Below are positions 1-7,364 of a stretch of DNA of 17,649 nucleotides, one piece after another. The translations under genes were made by a program, and so were the position numbers. A model generated the notes under the pieces. That model ran no database searches. It saw nothing but the letters and a program-made list of their open reading frames with translations, and was not told where the DNA came from. The DNA comes from CBDUBH01 sp965365345 (GTDB lineage: Bacteria; Bacteroidota; Ignavibacteria; Ignavibacteriales; SURF-24): the NCBI GenBank assembly GCA_965365345.1, contig CBDUBH010000078.1:1-17649 (forward strand), written 5' to 3'. How positions within the stretch are numbered: the stretch's first letter is position 1; every line of letters starts with the position of its first letter.

Positions 1-1539
1 GGTTGTATCCTTTGGGCTGGCAACAGGGTTGAAACTTGTTGCATCATCTAAAATTAAGATACTCGGATTTACAGCCAAAGCGCGCGCTAGGCAAGTCCGC
101 TGTTTTTGTCCACCTGAAAGTGTTATCCCACGTTCGCCTAAAATAGTTTCATACTTATTCGGGAATTGATCAACATCATTTTTTAACTGCGAAATTTCCG
201 AAACACTTTCAACAAGATTCATATTTTTTGCGCGCACGCCGTACAAAATATTATTTGCCAAAGTATCAGAGAATAAAAATGTTTCCTGCGGAACAACGCC
301 GATATTTTGCCTTAAAATTTCTAAAGGAAATTTTTTGATATTAATTCCATCGATCAAAATTTCGCCGCCGGTAATATCATAAAGTCTGGGAATAAGATTT
401 ATTAAAGTTGATTTTCCTGAGCCGGTGTGCCCGATTATTGCTGCTGTGCAGCCAACCGGAATTTTAAAAGATAAATTTTTAAGCACATCATTTAAATTTT
501 CAGAATATCTGAAAGAAACATTTTTAAATTCAATGCTTCCTTTAACTTCCGTAATTTTATGATCAGTGTTTTTGTTATCCTGAATTTCATAATCTTCCGA
601 AAGAATTTTTTTTAATCGTTTCCAGCTTGCAGATGCTTGTTGAATGATATTTACGATCCATCCGAAAGCGATCATCGGCCAGATCAACATTCCTAAATAA
701 ATAACGAACGCTGAAATTTCACCTAAATTTAATTCGCCTTGAATAATTCTGATACCGCCGATCCAAATCACAATTATTATTGAAATTCCTGTTACCATAT
801 ATAATACAGGCTGAAATAAAGATTGGATCTTTATCATATCCATGTTTTTATCGAGATAATCTTTGCTGAATTTTTGAAATTCCGTAATTTCACTTTCTTC
901 GCGGACGTATGATTTTATAACTCTTATCCCAGAAAAATTTTCCTGAGCTTTTGTTGTGAGATCGGCAAATTTTTCCTGGATTTTTGTAAACTTAACGTGA
1001 ATTTTTTTACCGACAACATAAACCAAATAAGATAAAACCGGCAGCGGAATAAGTGCGTATAAGGTAAGACTTAAACTTAAATTTGCCATAATTACAATAA
1101 CGATAAGCAACCTAATTGAAGTATCAATTGAATACATTACTGCTGGACCAACAAACATTCTAACCGCATTGATATCGTTTGTTGCGTGCGCCATTATATT
1201 ACCGGTAGAACTATTTTGGAAAAAGCGCATCGGTAATTTCATAATATGCTGCCAAAAATCCTGACGCATATCGTATTCAATTTCGCGTGAAACTACAATT
1301 ATTGTTTGCCGGATATAGAATCTGAAAATCCCACTTAACAGGGAAGTGATAATTATCAACCCTGCATAATTCAATAATTGAGTTTTGCTTACATTTCCTT
1401 GTAATGCGTTGATACCGTCTTTAAGTAAAACGGGAACGTAAACCATTCCGATATTTGAAAGAATTATAAAAACAATTCCCCAAATCAGTTTGGTTTTGTA
1501 TTTAACGAAGTATTTCCAAAGTTCTGATAGAGTGTGCAT
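1..1539 (-). CDS. ABC exporter, fused permease and ATPase (partial, runs off the window)
   Basis: An ATP-driven efflux pump half-transporter of the MsbA/MdlB type, expected in the inner membrane as a dimer; its substrate cannot be read from sequence. Translating the minus strand from ATG at 1539 gives 513 open codons. Residues about 1-300 are a hydrophobic transmembrane domain typical of type-IV ABC exporters. The nucleotide-binding domain follows, with Walker A GHTGSGKST (370-378), Q-loop glutamine 418 in VPQET, signature LSGGQ (474-478) and Walker B ILILDD (494-499). Full-length relatives are near 590 residues, so the D-loop, the H-loop and about 80 residues should lie beyond position 1. 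After DDATS the reading becomes FNPVASPKDTT, where SALD or SSVD would be expected; this coincides with a palindrome (see findings). The start has no clear Shine-Dalgarno but fits the family N-terminus. Family assignment is firm; the 3' end is suspect. Confidence 0.93.
   Translation of the reverse strand, partial: MHTLSELWKYFVKYKTKLIWGIVFIILSNIGMVYVPVLLKDGINALQGNVSKTQLLNYAGLIIITSLLSGIFRFYIRQTIIVVSREIEYDMRQDFWQHIMKLPMRFFQNSSTGNIMAHATNDINAVRMFVGPAVMYSIDTSIRLLIVIVIMANLSLSLTLYALIPLPVLSYLVYVVGKKIHVKFTKIQEKFADLTTKAQENFSGIRVIKSYVREESEITEFQKFSKDYLDKNMDMIKIQSLFQPVLYMVTGISIIIVIWIGGIRIIQGELNLGEISAFVIYLGMLIWPMIAFGWIVNIIQQASASWKRLKKILSEDYEIQDNKNTDHKITEVKGSIEFKNVSFRYSENLNDVLKNLSFKIPVGCTAAIIGHTGSGKSTLINLIPRLYDITGGEILIDGINIKKFPLEILRQNIGVVPQETFLFSDTLANNILYGVRAKNMNLVESVSEISQLKNDVDQFPNKYETILGERGITLSGGQKQRTCLARALAVNPSILILDDATSFNPVASPKDTT
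20..42. repeat. Imperfect 23-bp palindrome inside the ABC exporter end
   Basis: Arms GCAACA (20-25) and TGTTGC (37-42) pair perfectly. The inner bases pair except for one G/T wobble and one mismatch around a single central base. The palindrome begins exactly where the predicted protein stops resembling an ABC ATPase. It may be the edge of a dispersed palindromic repeat; a copy-number search is needed to confirm that. Confidence 0.5.
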
Positions 1540-2141
1540 AAACTAAAATTAGTTAAAATTTATTCAAAAAAATAATTTTTTGTAAAGAAGACGAAATATA
1601 TTATTATAGTTAAAATAAATGAAAATCAGAAGTGATTAAGTAATCAAATTATTTTGGATTACTTTTTAAATTTAATTTAAAATAGAAGTGCAAAAAATAA
1701 ATTTATCCGAAAGTAAATCTTAATAAATTATTTTGAAAAGATTTTTGAAAATTTTTGAATAAAAGGAAAGAAAATTAATTTTTTTTAAAAAGATTAGACG
1801 GTCTTCATTTAACGCGCAACCGGAATTAAATTTTAAAATTTAATATTAATAAGAAATTTAGAATGAATATATAAACTTTAAGGAAAATATTTGGTTGTTG
1901 GGATGAACTGCTGGGGATACGGCATTTAGCAGTATTAAAAACCTTTATTTTCCCAAGTTGTTATAAATTCTTCAGCAGTTAAAAAAGTGATTTTACTTTT
2001 TCAATAATTGAACAAACAATAAGTTTTGCAGGCATTTAGAGTACTTCACTATCTGTTTACCGATAAGTTTATTTAATAACATTATTTTTAAATCAACCCC
2101 AAATCCCAATTTACAAACAGCCGTTGTTATTAGTTCAAGCT
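1540..2141. other. AT-rich spacer without a convincing gene
   Basis: About 600 bases between the ABC exporter start and the 3' end of the next minus-strand gene, very AT-rich. I see no RNA gene or terminator. An 8-bp inverted repeat AACTGCTG (1906-1913) / CAGCAGTT (1973-1980) brackets a slightly more GC-rich patch. The minus strand there carries a short peptide-like reading (1935-2035) broken by a frame change in a T run, possibly a decayed small gene. Confidence 0.5.
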
Positions 2142-2642
2142 TTATCCTGCTGATACTATTGTTGTTATATAGATATAGTAATTTATACAATGAATTATAG
2201 TTAATATTAATACCTCTTTATTAGAGAATTTATCAAATTCCCTTGTAGTTTCAATATTAAAATTGTAGTTGAGATTATCCGGTTTAGAACTAATCTCAGC
2301 AACTAATAACTCACTATTCTTAGTGTCAGTTAGTATGAAATTACTTTTTATTAGGCCGTTCAGTTTAAGTAAATAATTTTCTTCTGTATCATTAAGACTG
2401 GTTTTGATAATTATTCCATTCCACCCCAATTTAAATTCTAATAAAGTTTTTTCTTTTTCTTTCAATTCAATTTTAGATTCCCAAAACCCTTTTGGTTCAA
2501 GTTGAAATTTGTCGCCGTTAGACATCTTTAGAATTGCTTTAGATGCATACCACTTTTCATAAAGTAATTCTCCGATTTTTTTATTTTCAAAAGTTAAATT
2601 GAAATTGAGAGAGTCTGTTGAAGTTACTTTGTAATTTGCCAT
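2142..2642 (-). CDS. Small hypothetical protein, possibly LURP-one/tubby-like fold
   Basis: A 166-residue protein I cannot assign firmly. It begins MANYKVTSTDSLNF and alternates short hydrophobic and charged stretches in a way that suggests a beta-rich fold: KIGELLYEKWY, KFQLEPKGFWESKIEL and LLEFKLGWNGIII. It ends in a hydrophobic segment of about 23 residues (144-166) that could be a membrane anchor or the central helix of a tubby-like barrel. The general plan recalls the small LURP-one/tubby-related proteins of Bacteroidota, but this is a weak resemblance from memory. There is no signal peptide, so it is probably cytoplasmic or tail-anchored. The start has only a weak GGAA upstream. It lies alone, 208 bp from lysA and in the same orientation. 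Composition is coding-like along its whole length. Confidence 0.7.
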   Translation of the reverse strand: MANYKVTSTDSLNFNLTFENKKIGELLYEKWYASKAILKMSNGDKFQLEPKGFWESKIELKEKEKTLLEFKLGWNGIIIKTSLNDTEENYLLKLNGLIKSNFILTDTKNSELLVAEISSKPDNLNYNFNIETTREFDKFSNKEVLILTIIHCINYYIYITTIVSAG

Positions 2643-2850
2643 ATAATTTCCATGTTATTTTTTAATGATTAAAACAATATTTTCTTATTCGTGTATCATA
2701 CTTTAAATATTTGTTATTCAAATAATTTGTAATTTTATAACTTCATGAAAACAACTATATTTTTTATGAAACTTAAAAGGTATGATATAAAACAAATTAA
2801 AAACTTTCTTCTTTTTATCAATAAAAATAACTTATGAAAATTTCTATTAG

Positions 2851-4122
2851 TTAAAACAAATCTTTTACAATTTTCTCATCATATAAAAGATGTTCAAAAG
2901 TTTCGCGGCTGCGTGTGATAAAAAATTTATCTCCGGAAACAATAACTTCCGGTGGTCTTCTTCTGCCGTTATAATTTGATGACATTGCCATTCCGTATGC
3001 TCCCGAACTCATAACTGCGAGTTTATCGCCGACATTGCAATATTCAATTTTTCTGTTCTTCGCAAGGAAATCAGAACTTTCGCAAACGGGACCGACAACA
3101 TCAGCTAAAATTTCTTTTCGCTCATTTAAATTAATCGGTTGAATATGATGATAAGCGCCGTACAAACTCGGACGAAAAAGTTCAGTCATAGCCGCATCAA
3201 CTACAATGAAATTTTTTCCTTTGTTCTGTTTTGAATATAAAATTTCAGTTACTAAAATTCCGGCGTTGGCAGTGAAATATCTCCCCGGCTCAAACATAAT
3301 TTCGCAATCCAGATTTTTGATTATCGGAATAATCGCATCGGCTAATTCTTTCGGTGAAAAAGTTTTTTCATTTTTATATCGTACTCCAAATCCGCCGCCG
3401 ATATCAAGATGTTCAAGCGGAATTCCTTTACTTTTTATTTTCGTATAAAGTTCAGCAAGTTTTTCGGTCGCTTCAATAAAAGGTTCAACGGTTAAAATTT
3501 GCGAACCGATATGCATATCAATTCCGGTAACTGAAATATTTTTTAATTGTGCGCATCTTTCAAAAAAATCAACCGCTTCAAAAGAATCAATTCCGAATTT
3601 ATTTTCTGAAAGTCCCGTGGAAATATAAGGATGTGTTTTTGCATCTACATTTGGATTTACACGGATTGCAATTGGTGCGGTTAAATTTAATTCACGCGCA
3701 ATTTTATCAATAAGTTGAACTTCTTCAAACGATTCAATTTTTATTAATTTTATTTTGTGTTCAAGTGCAAGTTTAATTTCATCTTTCGTTTTTCCAACTC
3801 CCGAAAGAATTATCTTTTGCGGTTCAACTCCCGCTTTTATCGCGCGGAAAAGTTCTCCGCCTGAATTAACATCAATTCCGCTGCCGAACGAAGCAAAAAT
3901 TTTTATCACATTTAAATTGAAATTTGATTTACACGCATAAAAAATTGAGTGCTTTATATTTTCAAAAGCTGAATCAAATTCTTTGTATTTATCTTCAAAA
4001 AAATTTTTGCTATAAATGTAAGCGGGGGTTCCAACTGAATTTATGATTTCTTCAACGGAAACATTTTCGCAAAAAAGTTTATCGCCGTTATATTTGAAAG
4101 TTCCTTCTTCAAACAATTTCAT
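2851..4122 (-). CDS. lysA: Diaminopimelate decarboxylase
   Basis: Decarboxylates meso-diaminopimelate to L-lysine, the last step of lysine synthesis (EC 4.1.1.20); a cytoplasmic, PLP-dependent fold-type III enzyme acting as a dimer. The 423-residue product has the family's usual length. PLP lysine is Lys65 in YACKSN. HIGSQ (204-208), the GGG phosphate-binding loop (242-244) and EPGR (278-281) follow. The partner-subunit cysteine is Cys347 in CESSD, and the conserved tyrosine is Tyr376 in GAYG. I chose ATG at 4122 because AAAGGA lies just upstream and the protein then starts MKLFEEG. An in-frame ATG at 4152 would add ten residues encoded partly by a CTGANN heptad repeat and is unlikely. The gene is divergent from leuS. 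No lysine riboswitch is visible in the leader. Confidence 0.96.
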   Translation of the reverse strand: MKLFEEGTFKYNGDKLFCENVSVEEIINSVGTPAYIYSKNFFEDKYKEFDSAFENIKHSIFYACKSNFNLNVIKIFASFGSGIDVNSGGELFRAIKAGVEPQKIILSGVGKTKDEIKLALEHKIKLIKIESFEEVQLIDKIARELNLTAPIAIRVNPNVDAKTHPYISTGLSENKFGIDSFEAVDFFERCAQLKNISVTGIDMHIGSQILTVEPFIEATEKLAELYTKIKSKGIPLEHLDIGGGFGVRYKNEKTFSPKELADAIIPIIKNLDCEIMFEPGRYFTANAGILVTEILYSKQNKGKNFIVVDAAMTELFRPSLYGAYHHIQPINLNERKEILADVVGPVCESSDFLAKNRKIEYCNVGDKLAVMSSGAYGMAMSSNYNGRRRPPEVIVSGDKFFITRSRETFEHLLYDEKIVKDLF

Positions 4123-4143
4123 TTGTGTTCCTTTGATAAAAGC

Positions 4144-4171
4144 TGTCAGCATTCAGCAATCAGCTTTCAGT
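4144..4171 (-). repeat. Four CTGANN heptads in the lysA leader
   Basis: Read on the minus strand: ACTGAAA, GCTGATT, GCTGAAT, GCTGACA, four head-to-tail heptads of pattern RCTGANN. They end 21 bases before the lysA start and are followed by its ribosome binding site. The serS leader carries a matching array in the same orientation to its gene (7322-7349). Confidence 0.75.
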
Positions 4172-4220
4172 TGTTTTATTTTTTGTTGATAGTTTACAGT
4201 TTAAATTTATAAAAACTAAA

Positions 4221-4306
4221 TGTCATTGCGAGGAATGGAATGACGAAGCAATCTCCGTGAACTTCAAAAACTGAGATCACAGCTGACATTGAGCCTCGCG
4301 ATTACA
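4221..4306. repeat. Hairpin-forming dispersed element, TGTCATTGCGAG type, copy 1
   Basis: The left end TGTCATTGCGAGG pairs with the right end CCTCGCGATTACA (11 of 13 positions). Inside are the paired segments GAAGCAATCTC and GAGATC. The same left and right motifs recur at 7235-7318 and 8789-8871, so this is one family. It is non-coding and sits in the divergent lysA/leuS spacer. The rest of that 457-bp spacer (4307-4579) is very AT-rich with nothing further that I can name. Confidence 0.75.
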
Positions 4307-4579
4307 AAATTCAAATTTTCAATCTTAAATTCTTCTTGTTTATTAAATTACTAAATAAATAAATAAGTACTTCTTAAATAATTTCAATAAAAATCAAAAA
4401 TGAATTTCAATTTACAAATATCCTCTGAGAATATTTTAAAATAATTAAAATAAATTTTATCAATTTTCAATTACTTCAAATATTATTTCAATTTAATGCA
4501 AATTTTTAAACTCTTCTTGAATTAGGCAAGCATTTTCGATAATTTTAAGTTTATTTTGAAATAATTTATAAGCAGAAAA

Positions 4580-7048
4580 ATGAAATATCCTTATTCCGAA
4601 GTCGAAAAGAAATGGCAACAGTTCTGGCAAGATAACAAAGTTCATAAAACAGATCTTCAAAATGATAAAGATAAACTTTATACTTTGGTAATGTTTATTT
4701 ATCCTTCGGGCGCAAAACTTCATTGCGGTCATTGGTATAATTACGGTCCAACAGATTCATGGGCGCGTTACAAAAAGTTAAAAGGGTTCAATGTTTTTGA
4801 GCCGATGGGTTACGATGCTTTCGGTTTGCCCGCTGAAAATTACGCGGTAAAAACCGGAGTTCATCCTTATGACAGCACAATGAAAAATATTGATGACATC
4901 CGCCTTCAGCTTAAACAAATGGGTTGTATGTATGATTGGGATGCAGAACTTATGACTTGCGTTCCCGAGTATTACAAATGGAATCAATGGTTGTTTTTGC
5001 AGCTTTACAAAAAAGGTTTGGCTTACAGAAAAAATGCTCCGGTAAATTGGTGCCCATCCTGCCAAACTGTTTTGGCAAACGAACAAGTTCAAAGCGAAGG
5101 GAATTGCGAAAGATGCGGAACAATAGTAGTTCAAAAAAATCTTACTCAATGGTTTTTCAAAACTACCGCGTACGCTGAAGAATTGCTTGTCGGTTTGGAT
5201 AAAATTAATTGGCCAGAAAAAACAAAATTGATGCAGCGGAATTGGATCGGTAAAAGTACCGGCGCGGAAGTTAAATTTAAAGTTGAAAACAGCAATGAAG
5301 AAATTCATGTTTTTACAACCCGCCCTGATACTTTATTCGGTGTAACTTATGTTGTACTTGGACCGGAAAATCAGTTAGTGCAAAAATTGGTTAAACCCGA
5401 ATACAAACAAAAAGTTGATGAATATATTGAATCAATAAAATCTCTCACTGAAATTGAAAGAACTTCAACGGTAAAAGAAAAAACGGGAGTTCCGACAGGT
5501 GCATTTGCTATCAATCCCGTTAACGGTGAAAGAATTCCGATTTGGGTTGCGGATTATGTTTTGGCAACTTACGGAACCGGCGCTGTTATGGCTGTTCCTG
5601 CACATGATGAGCGTGATTTTGAATTTGCGAAAAAATTTGACCTTCCATTGCGCAAAGTTATTCTTGCTCCAAATACAAATATTGATGATGAAATTTCTTC
5701 TGCTTATACAGAAGTTGGAACGATGATTAACAGCGGCGAATTTACGGGAATAAATTCCGATGAAGGAATTGAAAAAGTTATAAAATATTTGGAAGCAAAC
5801 GATTTCGGAAAAGGAAAAATAAATTACAGATTACGCGATTGGCTGATTTCAAGACAAAGATATTGGGGAACTCCAATTCCGATAATTCACTGTCCGAAAT
5901 GCGGCGAAGTTCCGGTTGAAGAAAAAAATCTTCCCGTTGAACTTCCTTACGAAGTTGAATTTAAACCTGCGGGACAATCACCGCTTGCAACAAATAAAGA
6001 ATTTATCAATGTGAAATGTCCGGCCTGCGGCGAAGATGCACAGCGCGATCCCGATACGATGGATACTTTTGTGGATTCATCATGGTATTATTTCCGTTAT
6101 CTGGATCCTAAAATTGATGATCAAATTTTCAATAAAGAACTTGCCGATAAATGGGTCCCGGTTGATATGTATGTCGGCGGAGCGGAACACGCAACAATGC
6201 ATTTACTTTATGCAAGATTCATTCACAAATTTTTGCGCGATTTAGGATTGACAAATTCAGATGAACCGTTTAACACTTTGATACATCAGGGAACAATTAC
6301 AAATCAAGGTGCCAAGATGTCAAAATCAAAAGGCAATGTTGTAAATCCTGATATCTTTATTGAAAAATACGGCTCAGATGTTTTCAGAATTTACTTAATG
6401 TTTATGGGTCCTTACGAAGCCGGCGGTGATTGGAATGATACCGGAATTGTCGGCGTTGATAGATTTGTTCAAAGAGTTTACGATCTGTTTTTGCGTCACG
6501 AAACAATCTGGACTGCAAATAAATCACCTGAATTATTTATAATTTCTGATTTGAATCCCGAAGAAAAATCCGTTTACAGAAAAATAAATCAAACGATAAA
6601 TAAATTTGATGAAGAAATAAATCATTTCAGATTCAATACTGCGGTTGCATCTTTAATGGAATTGATGAACGAAGTTACAAAAAATTTCGATAAGTGCAGA
6701 CCAAATCTTCAATCATATATTTTGGAAAGAATTGCAGTTTTGGTAGCTCCCGTTGCTCCGCATTTAGGAGAAGAATGCTGGAAATTACTCGGCAAAGAAA
6801 AATCACTTTTCGAAAATCCGGTTTGGTTTGAAGCCGATAAAGAAGCATTAAAAGTTGAAGATGTTACAATGGCGGTTCAAGTGAACGGAAAACTTCGCGC
6901 AACTTTGTATGTTCCTGTTGATAGCGATCAAAATTTCGTAAAAGAAATTGCGTTTAACGAAGATGCCGTAAAACGCCACATTGAAGGCAAAACAATTGTA
7001 AAAGAAATTTTTGTAAAAAACAGAATTTACAATATTGTTGTAAAGTAG
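4580..7048 (+). CDS. leuS: Leucyl-tRNA synthetase
   Basis: Attaches leucine to tRNA-Leu in the cytoplasm (EC 6.1.1.4); a class Ia synthetase with an editing domain. The product is 822 residues, normal for a compact bacterial LeuRS. The HIGH signature is HCGH (48-51), followed by the characteristic EPMGYDAFGLPAENYA. A zinc knuckle uses Cys158, Cys161, Cys176 and Cys179. The CP1 editing domain shows TTRPDTLFG (246-254) and GTGAVMAVPAHDERD (about 332-346). A second cysteine-rich insertion (CPKC at 438-441, CPAC at 480-483) precedes the DSSWYYFRY motif. KMSKS is at 579-583, and the C-terminal anticodon-binding region is complete. The start ATG has a weak purine-rich site upstream (AGCAGAAAA). It is a single gene, divergent from lysA and followed by a hairpin after the TAG stop. 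Confidence 0.98.
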   Translation: MKYPYSEVEKKWQQFWQDNKVHKTDLQNDKDKLYTLVMFIYPSGAKLHCGHWYNYGPTDSWARYKKLKGFNVFEPMGYDAFGLPAENYAVKTGVHPYDSTMKNIDDIRLQLKQMGCMYDWDAELMTCVPEYYKWNQWLFLQLYKKGLAYRKNAPVNWCPSCQTVLANEQVQSEGNCERCGTIVVQKNLTQWFFKTTAYAEELLVGLDKINWPEKTKLMQRNWIGKSTGAEVKFKVENSNEEIHVFTTRPDTLFGVTYVVLGPENQLVQKLVKPEYKQKVDEYIESIKSLTEIERTSTVKEKTGVPTGAFAINPVNGERIPIWVADYVLATYGTGAVMAVPAHDERDFEFAKKFDLPLRKVILAPNTNIDDEISSAYTEVGTMINSGEFTGINSDEGIEKVIKYLEANDFGKGKINYRLRDWLISRQRYWGTPIPIIHCPKCGEVPVEEKNLPVELPYEVEFKPAGQSPLATNKEFINVKCPACGEDAQRDPDTMDTFVDSSWYYFRYLDPKIDDQIFNKELADKWVPVDMYVGGAEHATMHLLYARFIHKFLRDLGLTNSDEPFNTLIHQGTITNQGAKMSKSKGNVVNPDIFIEKYGSDVFRIYLMFMGPYEAGGDWNDTGIVGVDRFVQRVYDLFLRHETIWTANKSPELFIISDLNPEEKSVYRKINQTINKFDEEINHFRFNTAVASLMELMNEVTKNFDKCRPNLQSYILERIAVLVAPVAPHLGEECWKLLGKEKSLFENPVWFEADKEALKVEDVTMAVQVNGKLRATLYVPVDSDQNFVKEIAFNEDAVKRHIEGKTIVKEIFVKNRIYNIVVK

Positions 7049-7058
7049 TTTGATTGTG

Positions 7059-7099
7059 GAATTTTGTCTTATTCCGGAAATACCGGAATGACAAAATTC
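7059..7099. repeat. Strong hairpin after leuS (ATTCCGG type)
   Basis: GAATTTTGTC (7059-7068) pairs perfectly with GACAAAATTC (7090-7099). After a two-base bulge, ATTCCGG (7071-7077) pairs with CCGGAAT (7083-7089) around a five-base loop. It starts ten bases past the leuS stop and could act as a 3' end structure, but no T run follows. The same architecture recurs at 7118-7150, so it looks like a repeat unit rather than a simple terminator. Confidence 0.7.
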
Positions 7100-7117
7100 T
7101 GTTTAATGTATTTGAAT

Positions 7118-7150
7118 GCTGTCCAATTCTGAACAAGGCGGAATGACAGC
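7118..7150. repeat. Second hairpin of the same design
   Basis: GCTGTC (7118-7123) pairs with GACAGC (7145-7150). After a two-base bulge (CA), ATTCTG pairs with CGGAAT around a seven-base loop, with one T/G wobble. Bulge position and the GTC..ATTC / GAATGAC core match the hairpin at 7059-7099. Confidence 0.6.
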
Positions 7151-7194
7151 GATTATTTTATCTTTTCATTACGGGTATTGATTTAGTCCATTAT

Positions 7195-7224
7195 TGAGAT
7201 CTCCAAATTACGCTCGCGATGACA
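7195..7224. repeat. Right half of a TGTCATTGCGAG-type element (eroded)
   Basis: GAGATCTCC followed by CTCGCGATGACA matches the right half of the elements at 4221-4306 and 8789-8871. The expected left half upstream is not clearly recognisable, so this looks like a degraded or partial copy. It sits directly before the complete copy at 7235. Confidence 0.5.
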
Positions 7225-7234
7225 ATTTGAAGTA

Positions 7235-7318
7235 TGACATTGCGAACGAAGTGAAGCCATCTCCGGATTTTTTAAATAATTTCAAAGATCGCCACTGCCA
7301 TTGGGCATTGCGATGACA
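7235..7318. repeat. Hairpin-forming dispersed element, copy 2
   Basis: The left end TGACATTGCGAACGAAG continues with CCATCTCC, and the right end AAAGATCGCC continues to GCATTGCGATGACA. It has the same order of motifs as the copies at 4221 and 8789. It ends four bases before the CTGANN heptads of the serS leader. Confidence 0.7.
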
Positions 7319-7321
7319 AAA

Positions 7322-7349
7322 ACTGAAAACTGATTACTGATAACTAAAA
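7322..7349 (+). repeat. Four CTGANN heptads in the serS leader
   Basis: ACTGAAA, ACTGATT, ACTGATA, ACTAAAA: four head-to-tail heptads aligning unit by unit with those upstream of lysA. They end 15 bases before the serS start codon, immediately before its AAAGAG ribosome binding site. Confidence 0.75.
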
Positions 7350-7364
7350 ATTAAAGAGCAAAAA

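Noticed and set aside
1993..2190. Open frame of 65 codons overlapping the end of the small hypothetical gene
   Set aside because: It overlaps that gene out of frame on the same strand and has no Shine-Dalgarno and no recognisable domain.
2643..2850. Terminator or regulatory RNA downstream of lysA
   Set aside because: Only short A/T complementarity is seen, such as TTTTTAT/ATAAAAA with a two-base gap, with no GC stem followed by a T run on the minus strand.
4123..4152. Longer lysA start ten codons upstream
   Set aside because: The upstream ATG falls inside the CTGANN repeat, while AAAGGA sits correctly before the ATG at 4122.
4144..4171. CRISPR array
   Set aside because: The heptads are contiguous without spacers and far too short; no cas gene is present.
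4778..5308. Open frame of 176 codons antisense to leuS
   Set aside because: It lies fully inside an intact leuS with all motifs, is rich in Phe/Ile in the way expected from reversed Lys/Glu codons, and has no ribosome binding site or family resemblance.
7049..7364. tRNA gene next to the synthetase genes
   Set aside because: The hairpins there do not form a cloverleaf and no T-loop GTTCRANNC motif with an acceptor stem is present; they fit repeat elements.
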